This document shows, piece by piece, positions 20,074 through 28,832 of a stretch of 64,000 nucleotides of DNA. The position numbers and the translations under genes were made by a program. Source of the DNA: a virus. Location: the IMG/VR virus record IMGVR_UViG_3300045741_000104, positions 1-64,000 of that record. One strand, written 5' to 3'. The number at the start of each line of letters is the position of its first letter. The first letter of the stretch is position 1. The notes beneath the pieces were generated by a model. It was not told where the DNA came from, made no database searches, and saw only the letters and a list, made by a program, of their open reading frames with translations.

Positions 20074-22278
20074 ATGGTCGACACTCGCTATCCTGCGCTG
20101 GCGCAGATCGAATTTCCGCCGCCCGACGTTATCGTCAACGACGACCCCGGCGAGCCGGTCCCGACGAAGGTCATCAAGTCGGAAGAACTGGCCCAGATCG
20201 GCAACCATCTCGACCGGCTGTTCACCCAGTTTGTCTCGGATCGGCGCATTCTGGAGCTGAAGTGGCTGCGCAATCTGCGCCAGTATCTCGGCCAGCACGA
20301 TCCTGAGATGGAGCGCAGTATCGGACCCAACCGGTCCAAGGCGTATCCGCGGATCACCCGCGTCAAGGCGGTGACGCTGCTCTCCCACATCATGAATTTA
20401 ATGTTTCCCGGCAATGAACGTAACTGGGAACTGAAGGCAAGCCCCTCGCCGGACCTCGATCCGCAGGACATCATGCAGGCGATCCAAGGCATGATGGAGA
20501 AAAACGCCGAGGCCGGCGTCGATAGCCCGCCCGATGAGGAGATGCTGGAAGCCGCCATCAAGCAGATGGCCGAGGAGCGGGCCGAGGACCTCTCGGAGCT
20601 GATCGACGACCAGTTGCAGGAGATCGGCGGGGATCAGACCCTCGACATCATCAATCTGACCCGAAAAGTGCTGTTTTCCGGCATTTTATACGGTCTGGGC
20701 GTCCTTGAGGGCCCCTTCCCGCGTCCGACGACGGTCACGCAATGGGACAAGGACCCCTATTCGGGCTTCCCGATGCCGACCCTGATCGACGCTTTTAAGC
20801 CGACTTACGAATTCACGACGATCTGGGACTTCTACCCCGACCTGACCGCCAAGACTTTGCGCGGCATGGACCGCTATTTCACCCGCAAGGTGATGGGCCG
20901 GTCACAGGTCAAGGCGCTCAAGAAGCGCCCCGGCTTCTTCTCCGAGCAGATCGACCTCTATTTGAAGCAGAACAACGTCGGCAACTATAAGGCGCAGCCG
21001 TTCGAGCAGGACCTGCGCATGATGGGCGTCAAGGTCAACGTCAACGAACAGAAGCCCGAGGCCGACAAGTATGAAGTGATCATCTGGCACGGCCCGCTGT
21101 CGGCTAAAATGCTCGAACTGGCCGGCGTGGATATCCCCGACGAGCTGAAGGGCGAGGACATCGAGGCGGAGGTCTGGATGCTGGGCGGGCGCGTCATCAA
21201 GGCCGACATGAACGAGTGGCGCAAGCTCGGCGTTGAGAACATGCGCATCTACCACTACTTCCTGTTCGACGAGGACGACACGAGCCCCATCGGCAACGGT
21301 CTGCCCAACAACATGCGCGACAGCCAGATGTCGATCACCGCGTCCGTTCGGATGCTGCTCGACAACGCGTCGGTCGTTTGCGGACCCAATCTGGAGCTGA
21401 ACACTGACTTGCTGCGCCTCGATCAGGACCTCGCGGCCATCGCGGCTTATAAGTTCTGGTATCGCGAAGGCACCGGGCCGGACGCTGCGCAGCCGGCGGT
21501 GCGCAACATCCAGATCGACAGCCACATCGATGAGCTGATGAAGGTCGTGGACCTGTTCATGAAGTTCGCCGATCTGGAAACCTTCATCGGGTCGGACCCC
21601 GGCTCGAACATGAACAAGATGCCGTCCGAGCCGTTCCGCACGGCAGCCGGCGCATCGATGCTGCGGGGGCAGGAGCAGCTTCCCTTCAAGGACATCATCC
21701 GCTCCTTCGACAGCTTTACCCAGAGCGTGATCCAAGCCCTCGTCACGTTCAATAAGAAGTTCAACCCCGACCTGACCCCCAAGGGCGACTTTAACGTGAT
21801 CGCGCTCGGTGCGACCAGCCTGATCGCCAAGGAGCTGCGTGGGCAGTATGCCGACCAGTTGGCGCAGTCGCTGACGCCGGCCGAGGCCGTGCACGTCGAT
21901 GAGCGCAAGATGATCGAGACGCGCTTCAAGGTCCGCGACATGGGCGACTGCCTGATCTCCAGCGAGGAGGCGAAGCGTCGTCAGGCGGCGCAGGCGCAGG
22001 AGAGCCAAGAGCAGCGCGAGATGCAGACCGAGATGCTGCGGGCGCAGATCAGGACCGAACTGGCCTCGGCGATGAAGGAGATCGCTCAGGCCCAGAAAAA
22101 TCTCGCTAATGCCGACGCGACGAAGATCAACGCCGCGTTGGATATTTTGGAAGCAGGAGCAGGTGGCGATGCGAACGGAGAAGGAACTGAACCGGCGGAA
22201 GGAGCTGATGGAGCTGACGGTTCAGCTTCAGACGGCCAAGGAGACACCGGAGATCAAGGCCCTCCGTCGTTTTCTTGA
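20074..22278 (+). CDS. Portal protein (734 aa)
   Basis: Directly after TerL, with GGACGGAGC upstream. The N-terminus includes ELKWLRNLRQYLGQHDPEME and a conserved helical region up to FPGNERNWELK, then beta and stem segments, as in large podovirus portals. The C-terminus has a long Gln/Glu-rich coiled region (RRQAAQAQESQEQREMQTEM) and a Gly/Asp tail. It would form the ring at the capsid vertex through which DNA enters. Length (734) is near the larger N4-type portals. Its last 110 bases overlap a second gene in another frame. Confidence 0.85.
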   Translation: MVDTRYPALAQIEFPPPDVIVNDDPGEPVPTKVIKSEELAQIGNHLDRLFTQFVSDRRILELKWLRNLRQYLGQHDPEMERSIGPNRSKAYPRITRVKAVTLLSHIMNLMFPGNERNWELKASPSPDLDPQDIMQAIQGMMEKNAEAGVDSPPDEEMLEAAIKQMAEERAEDLSELIDDQLQEIGGDQTLDIINLTRKVLFSGILYGLGVLEGPFPRPTTVTQWDKDPYSGFPMPTLIDAFKPTYEFTTIWDFYPDLTAKTLRGMDRYFTRKVMGRSQVKALKKRPGFFSEQIDLYLKQNNVGNYKAQPFEQDLRMMGVKVNVNEQKPEADKYEVIIWHGPLSAKMLELAGVDIPDELKGEDIEAEVWMLGGRVIKADMNEWRKLGVENMRIYHYFLFDEDDTSPIGNGLPNNMRDSQMSITASVRMLLDNASVVCGPNLELNTDLLRLDQDLAAIAAYKFWYREGTGPDAAQPAVRNIQIDSHIDELMKVVDLFMKFADLETFIGSDPGSNMNKMPSEPFRTAAGASMLRGQEQLPFKDIIRSFDSFTQSVIQALVTFNKKFNPDLTPKGDFNVIALGATSLIAKELRGQYADQLAQSLTPAEAVHVDERKMIETRFKVRDMGDCLISSEEAKRRQAAQAQESQEQREMQTEMLRAQIRTELASAMKEIAQAQKNLANADATKINAALDILEAGAGGDANGEGTEPAEGADGADGSASDGQGDTGDQGPPSFS

Positions 22279-22432
22279 ACTCACCTACGAGCAGATGTGT
22301 GAGGACTTGGTGATGGACGGCCCGCCCAATCACCACATGCGCCTACAGGGCAAGGCGGAAATGATGCAGCAGCTCGACAAAATGTTCGACCGGCCGCTCG
22401 CCCCCGCCCAGATGCAGAAAAAGGAAGCCTAA
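22169..22432 (+). CDS. Small protein overlapping the portal gene (87 aa)
   Basis: ATG at 22169 (MRTEKELNRRKELMELTVQL) follows a GCAGGAG site inside the portal gene; about 110 bases are read in both frames. The product is highly charged and helical. Small helical proteins in this position between portal and scaffold are common and may help assembly. Function not established. Confidence 0.62.
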   Translation: MRTEKELNRRKELMELTVQLQTAKETPEIKALRRFLELTYEQMCEDLVMDGPPNHHMRLQGKAEMMQQLDKMFDRPLAPAQMQKKEA

Positions 22433-22435
22433 GAT

Positions 22436-23428
22436 ATGACCGACGAAACCCTCGAACAGACCGTCGCCCCGGCCGAGACGCCGGCCCCGGCCCCGGCCGA
22501 ACAGAGCGCTGAAGACATCTTCAGCGCGGCCTTTTCCCAGTTCGCTTCTCCCGGTGAGAAGCCCGCAGAAACCGCCTCGACCCCCGAACCCGTTGTGCAG
22601 GAAGCTCCGCCGGCTGATGCAGCGGAGGAGGTCGAGGCGGCTCCTGAGACGCCCGCCGAGGAAGTGGGTGAACCGGTTCGCACCACAAACGAGCCCGCGC
22701 CGCCGGCGCAGGAGCCTCCTCGCTTCACGGCCGACGAGTGGGCGCGCTTCATGGCCGCACAACAGCAGGCCAACTATGCCCAGCAACCCGCTCCTGCGCC
22801 CCAGCAGCCTGAGCCGCGCCAAGTCTTGTCGAAAGAGGAGGTCGAAGCTGTTCAGGAATTTCGTAAAGAATGGCCCGATGTCGCCAAGGCCATGGACATT
22901 CAGCAAAAAGCCTTCGCCGACAACCTGCTGAACTACGTCTTCAACCAGTTTGCCGAGGTCATTACGCCCGTCGTGCAGCAGGTCGAGGCGGTCGCCGACC
23001 GCAGCCATGTCATGGATATTTACGATTATATCCCTGACTACGATCAGGTCCGCGAGCCGGTGATCAACTGGGTTGGCAAGCTGCCGCAGAGCGCCTTCCG
23101 CAACTATGCGGTCAGCGTCGTGCGCGATGGCGACCCCAGCGACATCCAGCAGTTGGTCGATCAGTGGCGCGTGTTCAACGGCGTCCCGGCTCCGCAGCCG
23201 GCGGCTCCGGTGCAGCGCAGCTTCGCCGCGCCCGCGCCGGCGCGTCCGACCATCCAGCGTAAGGCGGCTGACCCGGCTATCGCCCGCGCAGCGGCGGCGA
23301 TGGCTCCCGTCAAAAGCCAGCGCACGGCGGTCGTGCAGGGCGACGACCCCAACGACTTCGACGGGGCGTTCGAGCGGGAGGCCGCTCGCGCGGCAGCCGA
23401 GCGCGAGCGTCTGAACGTCCGGCACTAG
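22436..23428 (+). CDS. Putative scaffolding protein (330 aa)
   Basis: Pro/Ala/Glu-rich acidic N-terminus (VAPAETPAPAPAEQSAEDIF) and low-complexity linkers surround a helical core (LSKEEVEAVQEFRKEWPDVA). It lies between the portal and the major capsid protein, where scaffolds are encoded. Composition and place fit a scaffold; the C-terminus (FEREAARAAAERERLNVRH) would be the usual coat-binding helix. Confidence 0.75.
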   Translation: MTDETLEQTVAPAETPAPAPAEQSAEDIFSAAFSQFASPGEKPAETASTPEPVVQEAPPADAAEEVEAAPETPAEEVGEPVRTTNEPAPPAQEPPRFTADEWARFMAAQQQANYAQQPAPAPQQPEPRQVLSKEEVEAVQEFRKEWPDVAKAMDIQQKAFADNLLNYVFNQFAEVITPVVQQVEAVADRSHVMDIYDYIPDYDQVREPVINWVGKLPQSAFRNYAVSVVRDGDPSDIQQLVDQWRVFNGVPAPQPAAPVQRSFAAPAPARPTIQRKAADPAIARAAAAMAPVKSQRTAVVQGDDPNDFDGAFEREAARAAAERERLNVRH

Positions 23429-23435
23429 GAGTTAA

Positions 23436-23461
23436 AAATGGCCCCCTAACCGGGGCCATTT
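23436..23461 (+). terminator. Terminator between scaffold and capsid genes
   Basis: AAATGGCCCC-CTAACC-GGGGCCATTT, a perfect ten-base stem ending in T residues and followed by ACATTTTAAG. It lets scaffold and capsid levels differ. Confidence 0.78.
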
Positions 23462-23488
23462 ACATTTTAAGTAAAATGCGAGAATAAT
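23459..23488 (+). promoter_or_regulatory. Possible promoter for the major capsid gene
   Basis: TTTACA (23459-23464), an 18-base spacer and AATAAT (23483-23488), five of six matches in each hexamer, start in the tail of the terminator. A small GCGAG...CTCGC hairpin overlaps the -10. It would give extra capsid transcripts. Confidence 0.45.
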
Positions 23489-23591
23489 CTCGCCATTGGA
23501 AAGTCCGATCTGCCCAGCGCGTCCAAACAAGCGGACCAGCGATTTCGGCCCAGTCGGCTTCTGAACCGGAAATCCGATCAGGAGCTAACAG

Positions 23592-24638
23592 ATGCAAATC
23601 ACCAACTATGGCGACATCTCGCCTGCCGTAGCCGCTTGGTCCGTCGTTCGTATGCTCGAACGCGCCATGCCCTACCTGCACTATGAAAAGTTCGGCCAGA
23701 CCTATCCGCTGCCGACGAACAGCACTCAGACGGCTAAATTCCGCCGTTACTTCCTCAGCGGCGCAACCGGTTCCGCCGGTCTGTCGCAGGCGAACTCGAA
23801 CTACTACGTCCCGCTGGCCACCACTCCGCTGGTGGAAGGCGTTACGCCGGCTGGTTCGCGCCTCGCCAATCAGGACTATACCGTCACCCTCGCGCAGTAT
23901 GGCGATTTCATCACCATCACTGACGTTGTGGACGCGACCCATCCTGACGACATCCTGAAGTCGGCCACCGACACGCTTGGCGAGCAGGCGGCTCTGACCG
24001 TCGAGACGCTGCGCTTCAACGTCCTGAAGGCCGGCACCAACGTCTTCTACGCCAACAAGGTGGCCGACCGTGCGCATGTCGCGTCGGCGATCACTCGTGA
24101 GGACCAGCGCCGCATCACCACGGCCCTGAACCGCCAGAACGCGAAGAAGATCACCCAGATCGTCGCCAGCTCCGCGGACTTCAACACGAAGAACGTCGAA
24201 GCCAGCTATGTGGCCATCTGCCACCCCGATCTGGAAACCACCCTCCGCGACATGACGGGCTTTATCACCGTCGCCAACTACGGCCCCCACACTTCGCCTT
24301 ACGAGGGTGAGATCGGTTCGTGCGAGCAGGTTCGCTACCTGACCTCGACCGTGAACACTCCTTGGGCGGATGCGGCGACCAACACGGCGGTCGGTTCGTG
24401 GCGCTCGACGGGCAACGTCGCCCCCGACGTTTACCCGATCATCTTCCTCGCTCGCGACGCCTATGGCATCGTGCCGCTGAAGGGTAAGTCGGCGATGACG
24501 CCTCTGGTCGTCAACCCGAAGCCGGCCCCCGGCGATCCTTTGGGACAACGCGGAACTGTGGGTTGGAAGCTGTGGACCTCCACGGTCATCCTTCAGGAGC
24601 TGTATATGGCCCGTTTGGAAGTTCTGTGCCCGGCTTGA
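23592..24638 (+). CDS. Major capsid protein, N4-gp56 type (348 aa)
   Basis: AGGAG lies before the ATG at 23592. The sequence has the N4-gp56 family course: an early F-x-x-Y-P-L-P region, YGDFITITDVVDATHPDDIL, TLGEQAALTVETLRFNVLKA, and late TPLVVNPKPAPGDPLGQRGT then VGWKLW. Folds of this family are HK97-like. Its position after a scaffold and the private promoter and terminator fit the most abundant virion protein. Confidence 0.88.
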   Translation: MQITNYGDISPAVAAWSVVRMLERAMPYLHYEKFGQTYPLPTNSTQTAKFRRYFLSGATGSAGLSQANSNYYVPLATTPLVEGVTPAGSRLANQDYTVTLAQYGDFITITDVVDATHPDDILKSATDTLGEQAALTVETLRFNVLKAGTNVFYANKVADRAHVASAITREDQRRITTALNRQNAKKITQIVASSADFNTKNVEASYVAICHPDLETTLRDMTGFITVANYGPHTSPYEGEIGSCEQVRYLTSTVNTPWADAATNTAVGSWRSTGNVAPDVYPIIFLARDAYGIVPLKGKSAMTPLVVNPKPAPGDPLGQRGTVGWKLWTSTVILQELYMARLEVLCPA

Positions 24639-24660
24639 CGGGTCCCATGAACTGGAAGTA

Positions 24661-24688
24661 AGGTCTCCCGTCTAACCACGGGAGACCT
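24661..24688 (+). promoter_or_regulatory. Hairpin that sequesters the HNH ribosome site
   Basis: AGGTCTCCCGT-CTAACC-ACGGGAGACCT is an 11-base perfect stem. The GGGAG in its right arm is the only ribosome site for the HNH start at 24692. The same loop CTAACC is used in the terminator at 23436-23461. It can act as capsid mRNA terminator and as a translational lock. Confidence 0.75.
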
Positions 24689-24691
24689 AAT

Positions 24692-25183
24692 ATGGACGCA
24701 GACTTGGTGAGGGCCTTACTTGATTACGATCCTGAGACAGGACTTTTTCGATGGCGACAGAATATTTCCCGCCATCGAGCAGGCGCTGTCGCCGGCTCGC
24801 AAAGCACAAAAGGCTACATGGAGGTTCGTTACAAAGGTAAGTTTTATCTTGCTCACCGGCTCGCGTTTCTCTGGATGACAGGGCGTTGGCCGAACCCGAT
24901 GGTGGACCATATCAACGGGGACGGGGCAGATAATCGGTGGTGCAACCTTCGGGAAGCTTCGGCAACCCAGAACGCGGCGAACCGTAAACTTGCTGTGACG
25001 AACAAGCTGGGCATGAAAGGGGTGATCGCGAAGGAGCGGGGTGGTGTCGTCAAGTATGAGGCGCTAATCAAAATTGACGGCAAACAAAAACACCTCGGCC
25101 GGTTCAACACCCCCCAAGAAGCACATGCTGCCTACATCAAAGCTGCGGAACAGGTTCACGGCGATTTCGCCAAGGCGAAGTAA
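24692..25183 (+). CDS. HNH homing endonuclease with AP2 domain (163 aa)
   Basis: HRLAFLWMTGRWPNPMVDHI followed by N-G-D-G-A-D-N-R-W-C-N-L-R is the HNH core (H, N, H positions as in phage homing enzymes). The C-terminal MKGVIAKERGGVVKYEALIK and LGRFNTPQEAHAAYIKAAEQ is an AP2 DNA-binding domain. It sits between the capsid gene and other virion genes, typical for a free-standing homing gene beside a conserved target. About half its residues match the HNH at 27265-27756, so they are paralogues. Translation appears locked by a hairpin. Confidence 0.9.
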   Translation: MDADLVRALLDYDPETGLFRWRQNISRHRAGAVAGSQSTKGYMEVRYKGKFYLAHRLAFLWMTGRWPNPMVDHINGDGADNRWCNLREASATQNAANRKLAVTNKLGMKGVIAKERGGVVKYEALIKIDGKQKHLGRFNTPQEAHAAYIKAAEQVHGDFAKAK

Positions 25184-25195
25184 GGAGCTACCAAA

Positions 25196-25594
25196 ATGAC
25201 CACCAAAGTAATCGATGGCGCTTTCACCGGCGCTTCCTTCCCGGCGACCTATGTCGGTCCCGGCACGCTCGTCGGCAACATCGTGAGCGACGGCGGCGTC
25301 CGTCAGCGCACGACCGGCAAGTTCTCCTCGACCGGCGACGATGTCCGCATCATGCTCGGCTACCAGCCGCGCTCGATTGAGATCGTCAACGAAACGGACG
25401 TTATCGTCTGGAAGAAGACGTCCAATCTGGCGGCAGCCAACACTCTCAAGCTGAACGGCACCGGCCCGGCGTTTACGCTGGACACCGCGTCGCTGATCAC
25501 GTTTGAGGATGGCGGGGCGGGCAACTTCAATGTCCTGATCTCCGCGACCCTGCTCGGCACCAGCAAGGCGATCTCCTTCGAAATCGGAGGCTAA
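25196..25594 (+). CDS. Putative virion protein (132 aa)
   Basis: Starts 12 bases after the HNH gene with AAGGAG upstream. Beta-rich (FPATYVGPGTLVGNIVSDGG, RSIEIVNETDVIVWKK) without a signal or membrane segment. Position after the capsid gene suggests a capsid decoration or minor head protein; no family recognised. Confidence 0.6.
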   Translation: MTTKVIDGAFTGASFPATYVGPGTLVGNIVSDGGVRQRTTGKFSSTGDDVRIMLGYQPRSIEIVNETDVIVWKKTSNLAAANTLKLNGTGPAFTLDTASLITFEDGGAGNFNVLISATLLGTSKAISFEIGG

Positions 25595-25598
25595 TCCC

Positions 25599-25994
25599 AT
25601 GGCCCAGCAGACCCTCGACCAGAACAACAACGAGCAGTGGTCTACCTTCGTCAAGAAGCTGACCGACATGCTGACCGAGTTGTACGGTCATACGGACGCG
25701 GCAAACGGCGTTGCTATCGCCGCCCTTCAGGCGGCGTATGCTTCCGGCGAAGCGACCTCTGGTGCGCTGACCACGGCGGCTGGCGCGACGGCGTCCCTGA
25801 CCATCACCGACGCGAAGATCGCGGCGACCAGCAAGGTGTTCGTTTCCATCAAGAACGGCACCAATGCGCAGGGCGTCCCGGTCGTGTCGGAGGTCACTCC
25901 CGGTGCGGGCTCGGCGACGGTGGTTGTGCAGAACATCCACGCGTCGGCGGCGCTCAACGGCACGTTGAAGCTGGAATACTTCATCGTCGTCTAA
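25599..25994 (+). CDS. Putative virion protein (131 aa)
   Basis: A short helical N-terminus (LDQNNNEQWSTFVKKLTDML) is followed by Ala/Thr/Val-rich beta sequence (SKVFVSIKNGTNAQGVPVVS). Likely a small head or spike protein; unknown. Confidence 0.6.
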   Translation: MAQQTLDQNNNEQWSTFVKKLTDMLTELYGHTDAANGVAIAALQAAYASGEATSGALTTAAGATASLTITDAKIAATSKVFVSIKNGTNAQGVPVVSEVTPGAGSATVVVQNIHASAALNGTLKLEYFIVV

Positions 25995-25998
25995 TAGG

Positions 25999-26018
25999 GA
26001 GCGGCCTACGGGCCGCTC
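25999..26018 (+). terminator. UACG-loop hairpin between virion genes
   Basis: GAGCGGCC-TACG-GGCCGCTC is a perfect eight-base stem closed by a C(UACG)G tetraloop, a very stable RNA hairpin. It is followed by TCTCCTCAC and not a T run, so it may be a partial terminator or processing site. Confidence 0.6.
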
Positions 26019-26039
26019 TCCTCACATCAAGAGGTTACA

Positions 26040-26471
26040 ATGGAAAATCATGGTGGAGCCGCGTCGAGCGGTGATCGTCCCTCCTTCGCGAAGTCCCGGC
26101 CGGCACGACAGAAGAAAGTCGATGCCGAGGCTGTCGAGGCGGCTGTCGAGCGGCCGAAGCGCGTCCGGCGCACCAAGGCGCAGATCGAGGCCGAGCAGGC
26201 GGCTATCCTTGCTACGGCTACGAAGAACGCCCGTGGCGACCGCGTCCGCATCATCATCGAGGAAAGCTCGCACATCCCGCCGACCGGGCTGCCCATCGGG
26301 CATAACGGCGACCAGATTTACGTCATCCCCGGCGAGATCGTCGACATCCCGCGGAAGTTCCTCAGCGTCCTCAACGACGCCGTCGAGAGCATCGCGCAGA
26401 CCAATCCCGACACTAATCAGGTGACTGTCTACCGCGATAAGCGTAAATTTCCATATCGCTTTGTGGACTGA
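26040..26471 (+). CDS. Putative virion-associated protein (143 aa)
   Basis: A basic N-terminus (RPKRVRRTKAQIEAEQAAIL) precedes a folded part with SSHIPPTGLPIGHNGDQIYV, then IPGEIVDIPRKFLSVLNDAV. The 'P-P-T-G-x-P-x-G-x-N-G ... P-G-E-x-V-x-x-P' pattern occurs in small proteins of podovirus-like structural modules. Function unknown. Confidence 0.62.
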   Translation: MENHGGAASSGDRPSFAKSRPARQKKVDAEAVEAAVERPKRVRRTKAQIEAEQAAILATATKNARGDRVRIIIEESSHIPPTGLPIGHNGDQIYVIPGEIVDIPRKFLSVLNDAVESIAQTNPDTNQVTVYRDKRKFPYRFVD

Positions 26472-26492
26472 TGCCGATGGGAGGTCGTAGAG

Positions 26493-27260
26493 ATGAATTT
26501 GCAGCAATGCCTCGACATGCTGAAAAATAACGTGCTTTATGACCGAAGTGACCGTGTTGCAGGGACGCCGGACTGGCTTTGGTCTGACGAAACCCTTTGC
26601 ACTTTCATTAACGAGGCCCAGAGACGGTTCGCCCGCCTCGGGCTCATTATCCGCGACGGCTCCTCTGATGTGACCAAGGTCACGCTCACGGCAGGCGTCA
26701 GCCTCTACCCCCTCGACGCTTCGATCTTGGGCGTCATGTCGGCGCGTTACCCCGGCGACAACGCCGATCTGGCCCGCGCTGGCCATAGCGCCTTCGACAC
26801 CTACCGCACGCCGGATGGCCGCTGGTTCGACCCCTCTGTCATGGAGCAGCGGTCGCCGGGCAAGCCGCTTGCCTTCTCGACCGACGAGATGATCTCGCCG
26901 GACGACAATGACAGCGCGTCGGTCGTCACCCTGCGGCTCTATCCCGTGCCGGCGGCGGATCAGACCGGTAAGGTTCTCCAGCTGCGCGTCGTGCGGCTGC
27001 CGCTCGACGACCTGACGATCAACAACATGAACGCGGTGCCCGAAATCCCGCGCGATCACCACTTGGAAATGCTGGACTGGGCGGCGTATCTTGCGCTCAG
27101 GATCGTAGATGTGGACGCTGGTATGCCCAACCGGGCGCTGGAGTTCAGGGCGTCGTTCGACGATAGCGTTCAAAAAGCCAGAAATAATCTCTTGCGCAAG
27201 ACCTTCACCCCGGCGCAGTGGTCGTTCGGCAGGGATGCGTGGAGCTGGGAATGGGGTTGA
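26493..27260 (+). CDS. Putative head-tail adaptor protein (255 aa)
   Basis: The sequence starts with a helical segment (DWLWSDETLCTFINEAQRRF) and then a beta region (VTLTAGVSLYPLDASILGVM), ending with helices (HHLEMLDWAAYLALRIVDVD). This helix-beta-helix course and its place between head genes and internal proteins match phage adaptors that sit below the portal. Family name cannot be fixed by eye. Confidence 0.6.
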   Translation: MNLQQCLDMLKNNVLYDRSDRVAGTPDWLWSDETLCTFINEAQRRFARLGLIIRDGSSDVTKVTLTAGVSLYPLDASILGVMSARYPGDNADLARAGHSAFDTYRTPDGRWFDPSVMEQRSPGKPLAFSTDEMISPDDNDSASVVTLRLYPVPAADQTGKVLQLRVVRLPLDDLTINNMNAVPEIPRDHHLEMLDWAAYLALRIVDVDAGMPNRALEFRASFDDSVQKARNNLLRKTFTPAQWSFGRDAWSWEWG

Positions 27261-27264
27261 GTAA

Positions 27265-27756
27265 ATGAAAGAACTAACCGCCGAATATCTGCGCTCTATA
27301 CTGGATTACAATCCAGATACAGGCCAGTTTACTTGGGCTTGCGCCCGTAGAGGGGTGCGCGCCGGGTCAGTTGCTGGAAGTAAGGATAGCGGCGGGTATG
27401 TCGTTATTAGAGTAGATCACGAAATATACAAGGCTCACAGGCTCACATGGCTCTGGATGACTGGCCAGTGGCCTGTCGCCGAGATGGATCACATCAACGG
27501 GGCTAGAGACGACAATCGCTGGGTTAATCTGAGAGAGGCGACTTTCGCGGAGAACCAGAGGAATAAAGGGCGACGCAGAGACAACACTTCCGGCTTCAAG
27601 GGCGCACACTGGTGCGCTCAAACCCAGAAATGGCGCGCCAGAATTGTAACGGACGGCAAAACAGTTGATTTGGGGCGGTGGGATGATCCTGAGTTGGCCG
27701 GGTTCGTCTATGGCGAGCATGCGGATACTCTCCACGGCAACTTTGCGAGGGCGTGA
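27265..27756 (+). CDS. HNH homing endonuclease with AP2 domain (163 aa)
   Basis: HRLTWLWMTGQWPVAEMDHI and then N-G-A-R-D-D-N-R-W-V-N-L-R give the HNH core. TSGFKGAHWCAQTQKWRARI and VDLGRWDDPELAGFVYGEHA give the AP2 domain. It shares its layout and many residues with the HNH at 24692-25183. Lower GC than its neighbours and insertion between two virion genes mark it as a mobile gene. Its stop overlaps the next start (TGATG). Confidence 0.9.
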   Translation: MKELTAEYLRSILDYNPDTGQFTWACARRGVRAGSVAGSKDSGGYVVIRVDHEIYKAHRLTWLWMTGQWPVAEMDHINGARDDNRWVNLREATFAENQRNKGRRRDNTSGFKGAHWCAQTQKWRARIVTDGKTVDLGRWDDPELAGFVYGEHADTLHGNFARA

Positions 27757-28832
27757 TGGCCAATTACCAGCAGTTCGAGCAGAACTACCCGACCCTTAAC
27801 AAGTTTATCGGCGCGGCCCGCGAGGCTGCGTCGGTCATCCCCGGCGCGGGTTATCTGACCCCGCAGGGCCAGCAGTATGACGACGCGCGCACTCGGTTCC
27901 AGCAGCAGAGCCCCAACGCGGCGATGGCCGGCAAACTCGCCGGCTACGGCGTCGATGCAGGACTTGCGACGGGTATCGGTGGCTTGGGGCTGGGTGCGCT
28001 TGGGCGCGCGGCGACGCGTGCGGCTATGCCAGAGGCGCTTGAGAGCGCCGCCGCAAGTGGGTCGAATTTCGCCCCGCAGCTTGTGCAGTCTATGGCTGCA
28101 AACGCCCCCCGCTTTATCTCGCCGTCTCCTGGCAATATCGCCGCCGGCGCACAGCAGGCTCGGAGCCTGTTTGCCGCCGCTCCGACAGTGCCCGCTGCTG
28201 TCGCTGGTTTGGGGATTGGCGCAGGTGGGGCGATGCTGGCCAACCGTGGGCCGAACATGGCTGCGCAGCAGGAAGCCGCCGCCAAGCCGGTCAACGAGAT
28301 GAACAGTCAGGTCTGGGCGGCGCGGCCGAACGACACGCCGGACGAGCACACCCAGCGTCTGCGCCTGATCAACTTCATGAACAACGGGCGCGGCCCGAGC
28401 GTCGCGCCGCAGAACATCGCGGCTGCGCCGGCGCAGCCCGGCACGGCTGCACAGCAGATGCAGGACCAGAACCTTGCGTCACTCGTTCAGCGTCGCCGGC
28501 AGCAGGCCGAGTTGCAGCGGCAGCGCAACATCCCCTTGTTCCCCGGCCATCGGCCCGATCTGGACCTTGGCACGAACTTGGAGATCGCGAAGCTGTCGCC
28601 CAAGCCGCACTATCAGTCGGCAAGCGACGAGGCGGCGCGCGCGGCGATGGCTTTCGACAAGGCCAACCTTGCCAAACTTCAGGCGTCCGGCGCGTCGGAA
28701 CAGGTGCTCGGGGATTACATCCAGCAGATGCAGAAGCGCCTCATGGCGCTTGGCACGCGTAACAGCAATCCCTACGCCACGGCTGACGCCTATGGCATTA
28801 CACCGCCCGATACCGACTATGGACATCCGTAA
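27756..28832 (+). CDS. Putative internal virion protein (358 aa)
   Basis: ATG at 27756 in a TGATG junction. Ala/Gly-rich hydrophobic segments (GYGVDAGLATGIGGLGLGAL, then AGLGIGAGGAMLA) alternate with Gln-rich coils (MQDQNLASLVQRRRQQAELQ). It is coupled (TAATG) to the 2516-residue polyvalent gene. Such proteins are ejected with DNA and form channels in podoviruses; this role is inferred from composition and place. Confidence 0.65.
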   Translation: MANYQQFEQNYPTLNKFIGAAREAASVIPGAGYLTPQGQQYDDARTRFQQQSPNAAMAGKLAGYGVDAGLATGIGGLGLGALGRAATRAAMPEALESAAASGSNFAPQLVQSMAANAPRFISPSPGNIAAGAQQARSLFAAAPTVPAAVAGLGIGAGGAMLANRGPNMAAQQEAAAKPVNEMNSQVWAARPNDTPDEHTQRLRLINFMNNGRGPSVAPQNIAAAPAQPGTAAQQMQDQNLASLVQRRRQQAELQRQRNIPLFPGHRPDLDLGTNLEIAKLSPKPHYQSASDEAARAAMAFDKANLAKLQASGASEQVLGDYIQQMQKRLMALGTRNSNPYATADAYGITPPDTDYGHP

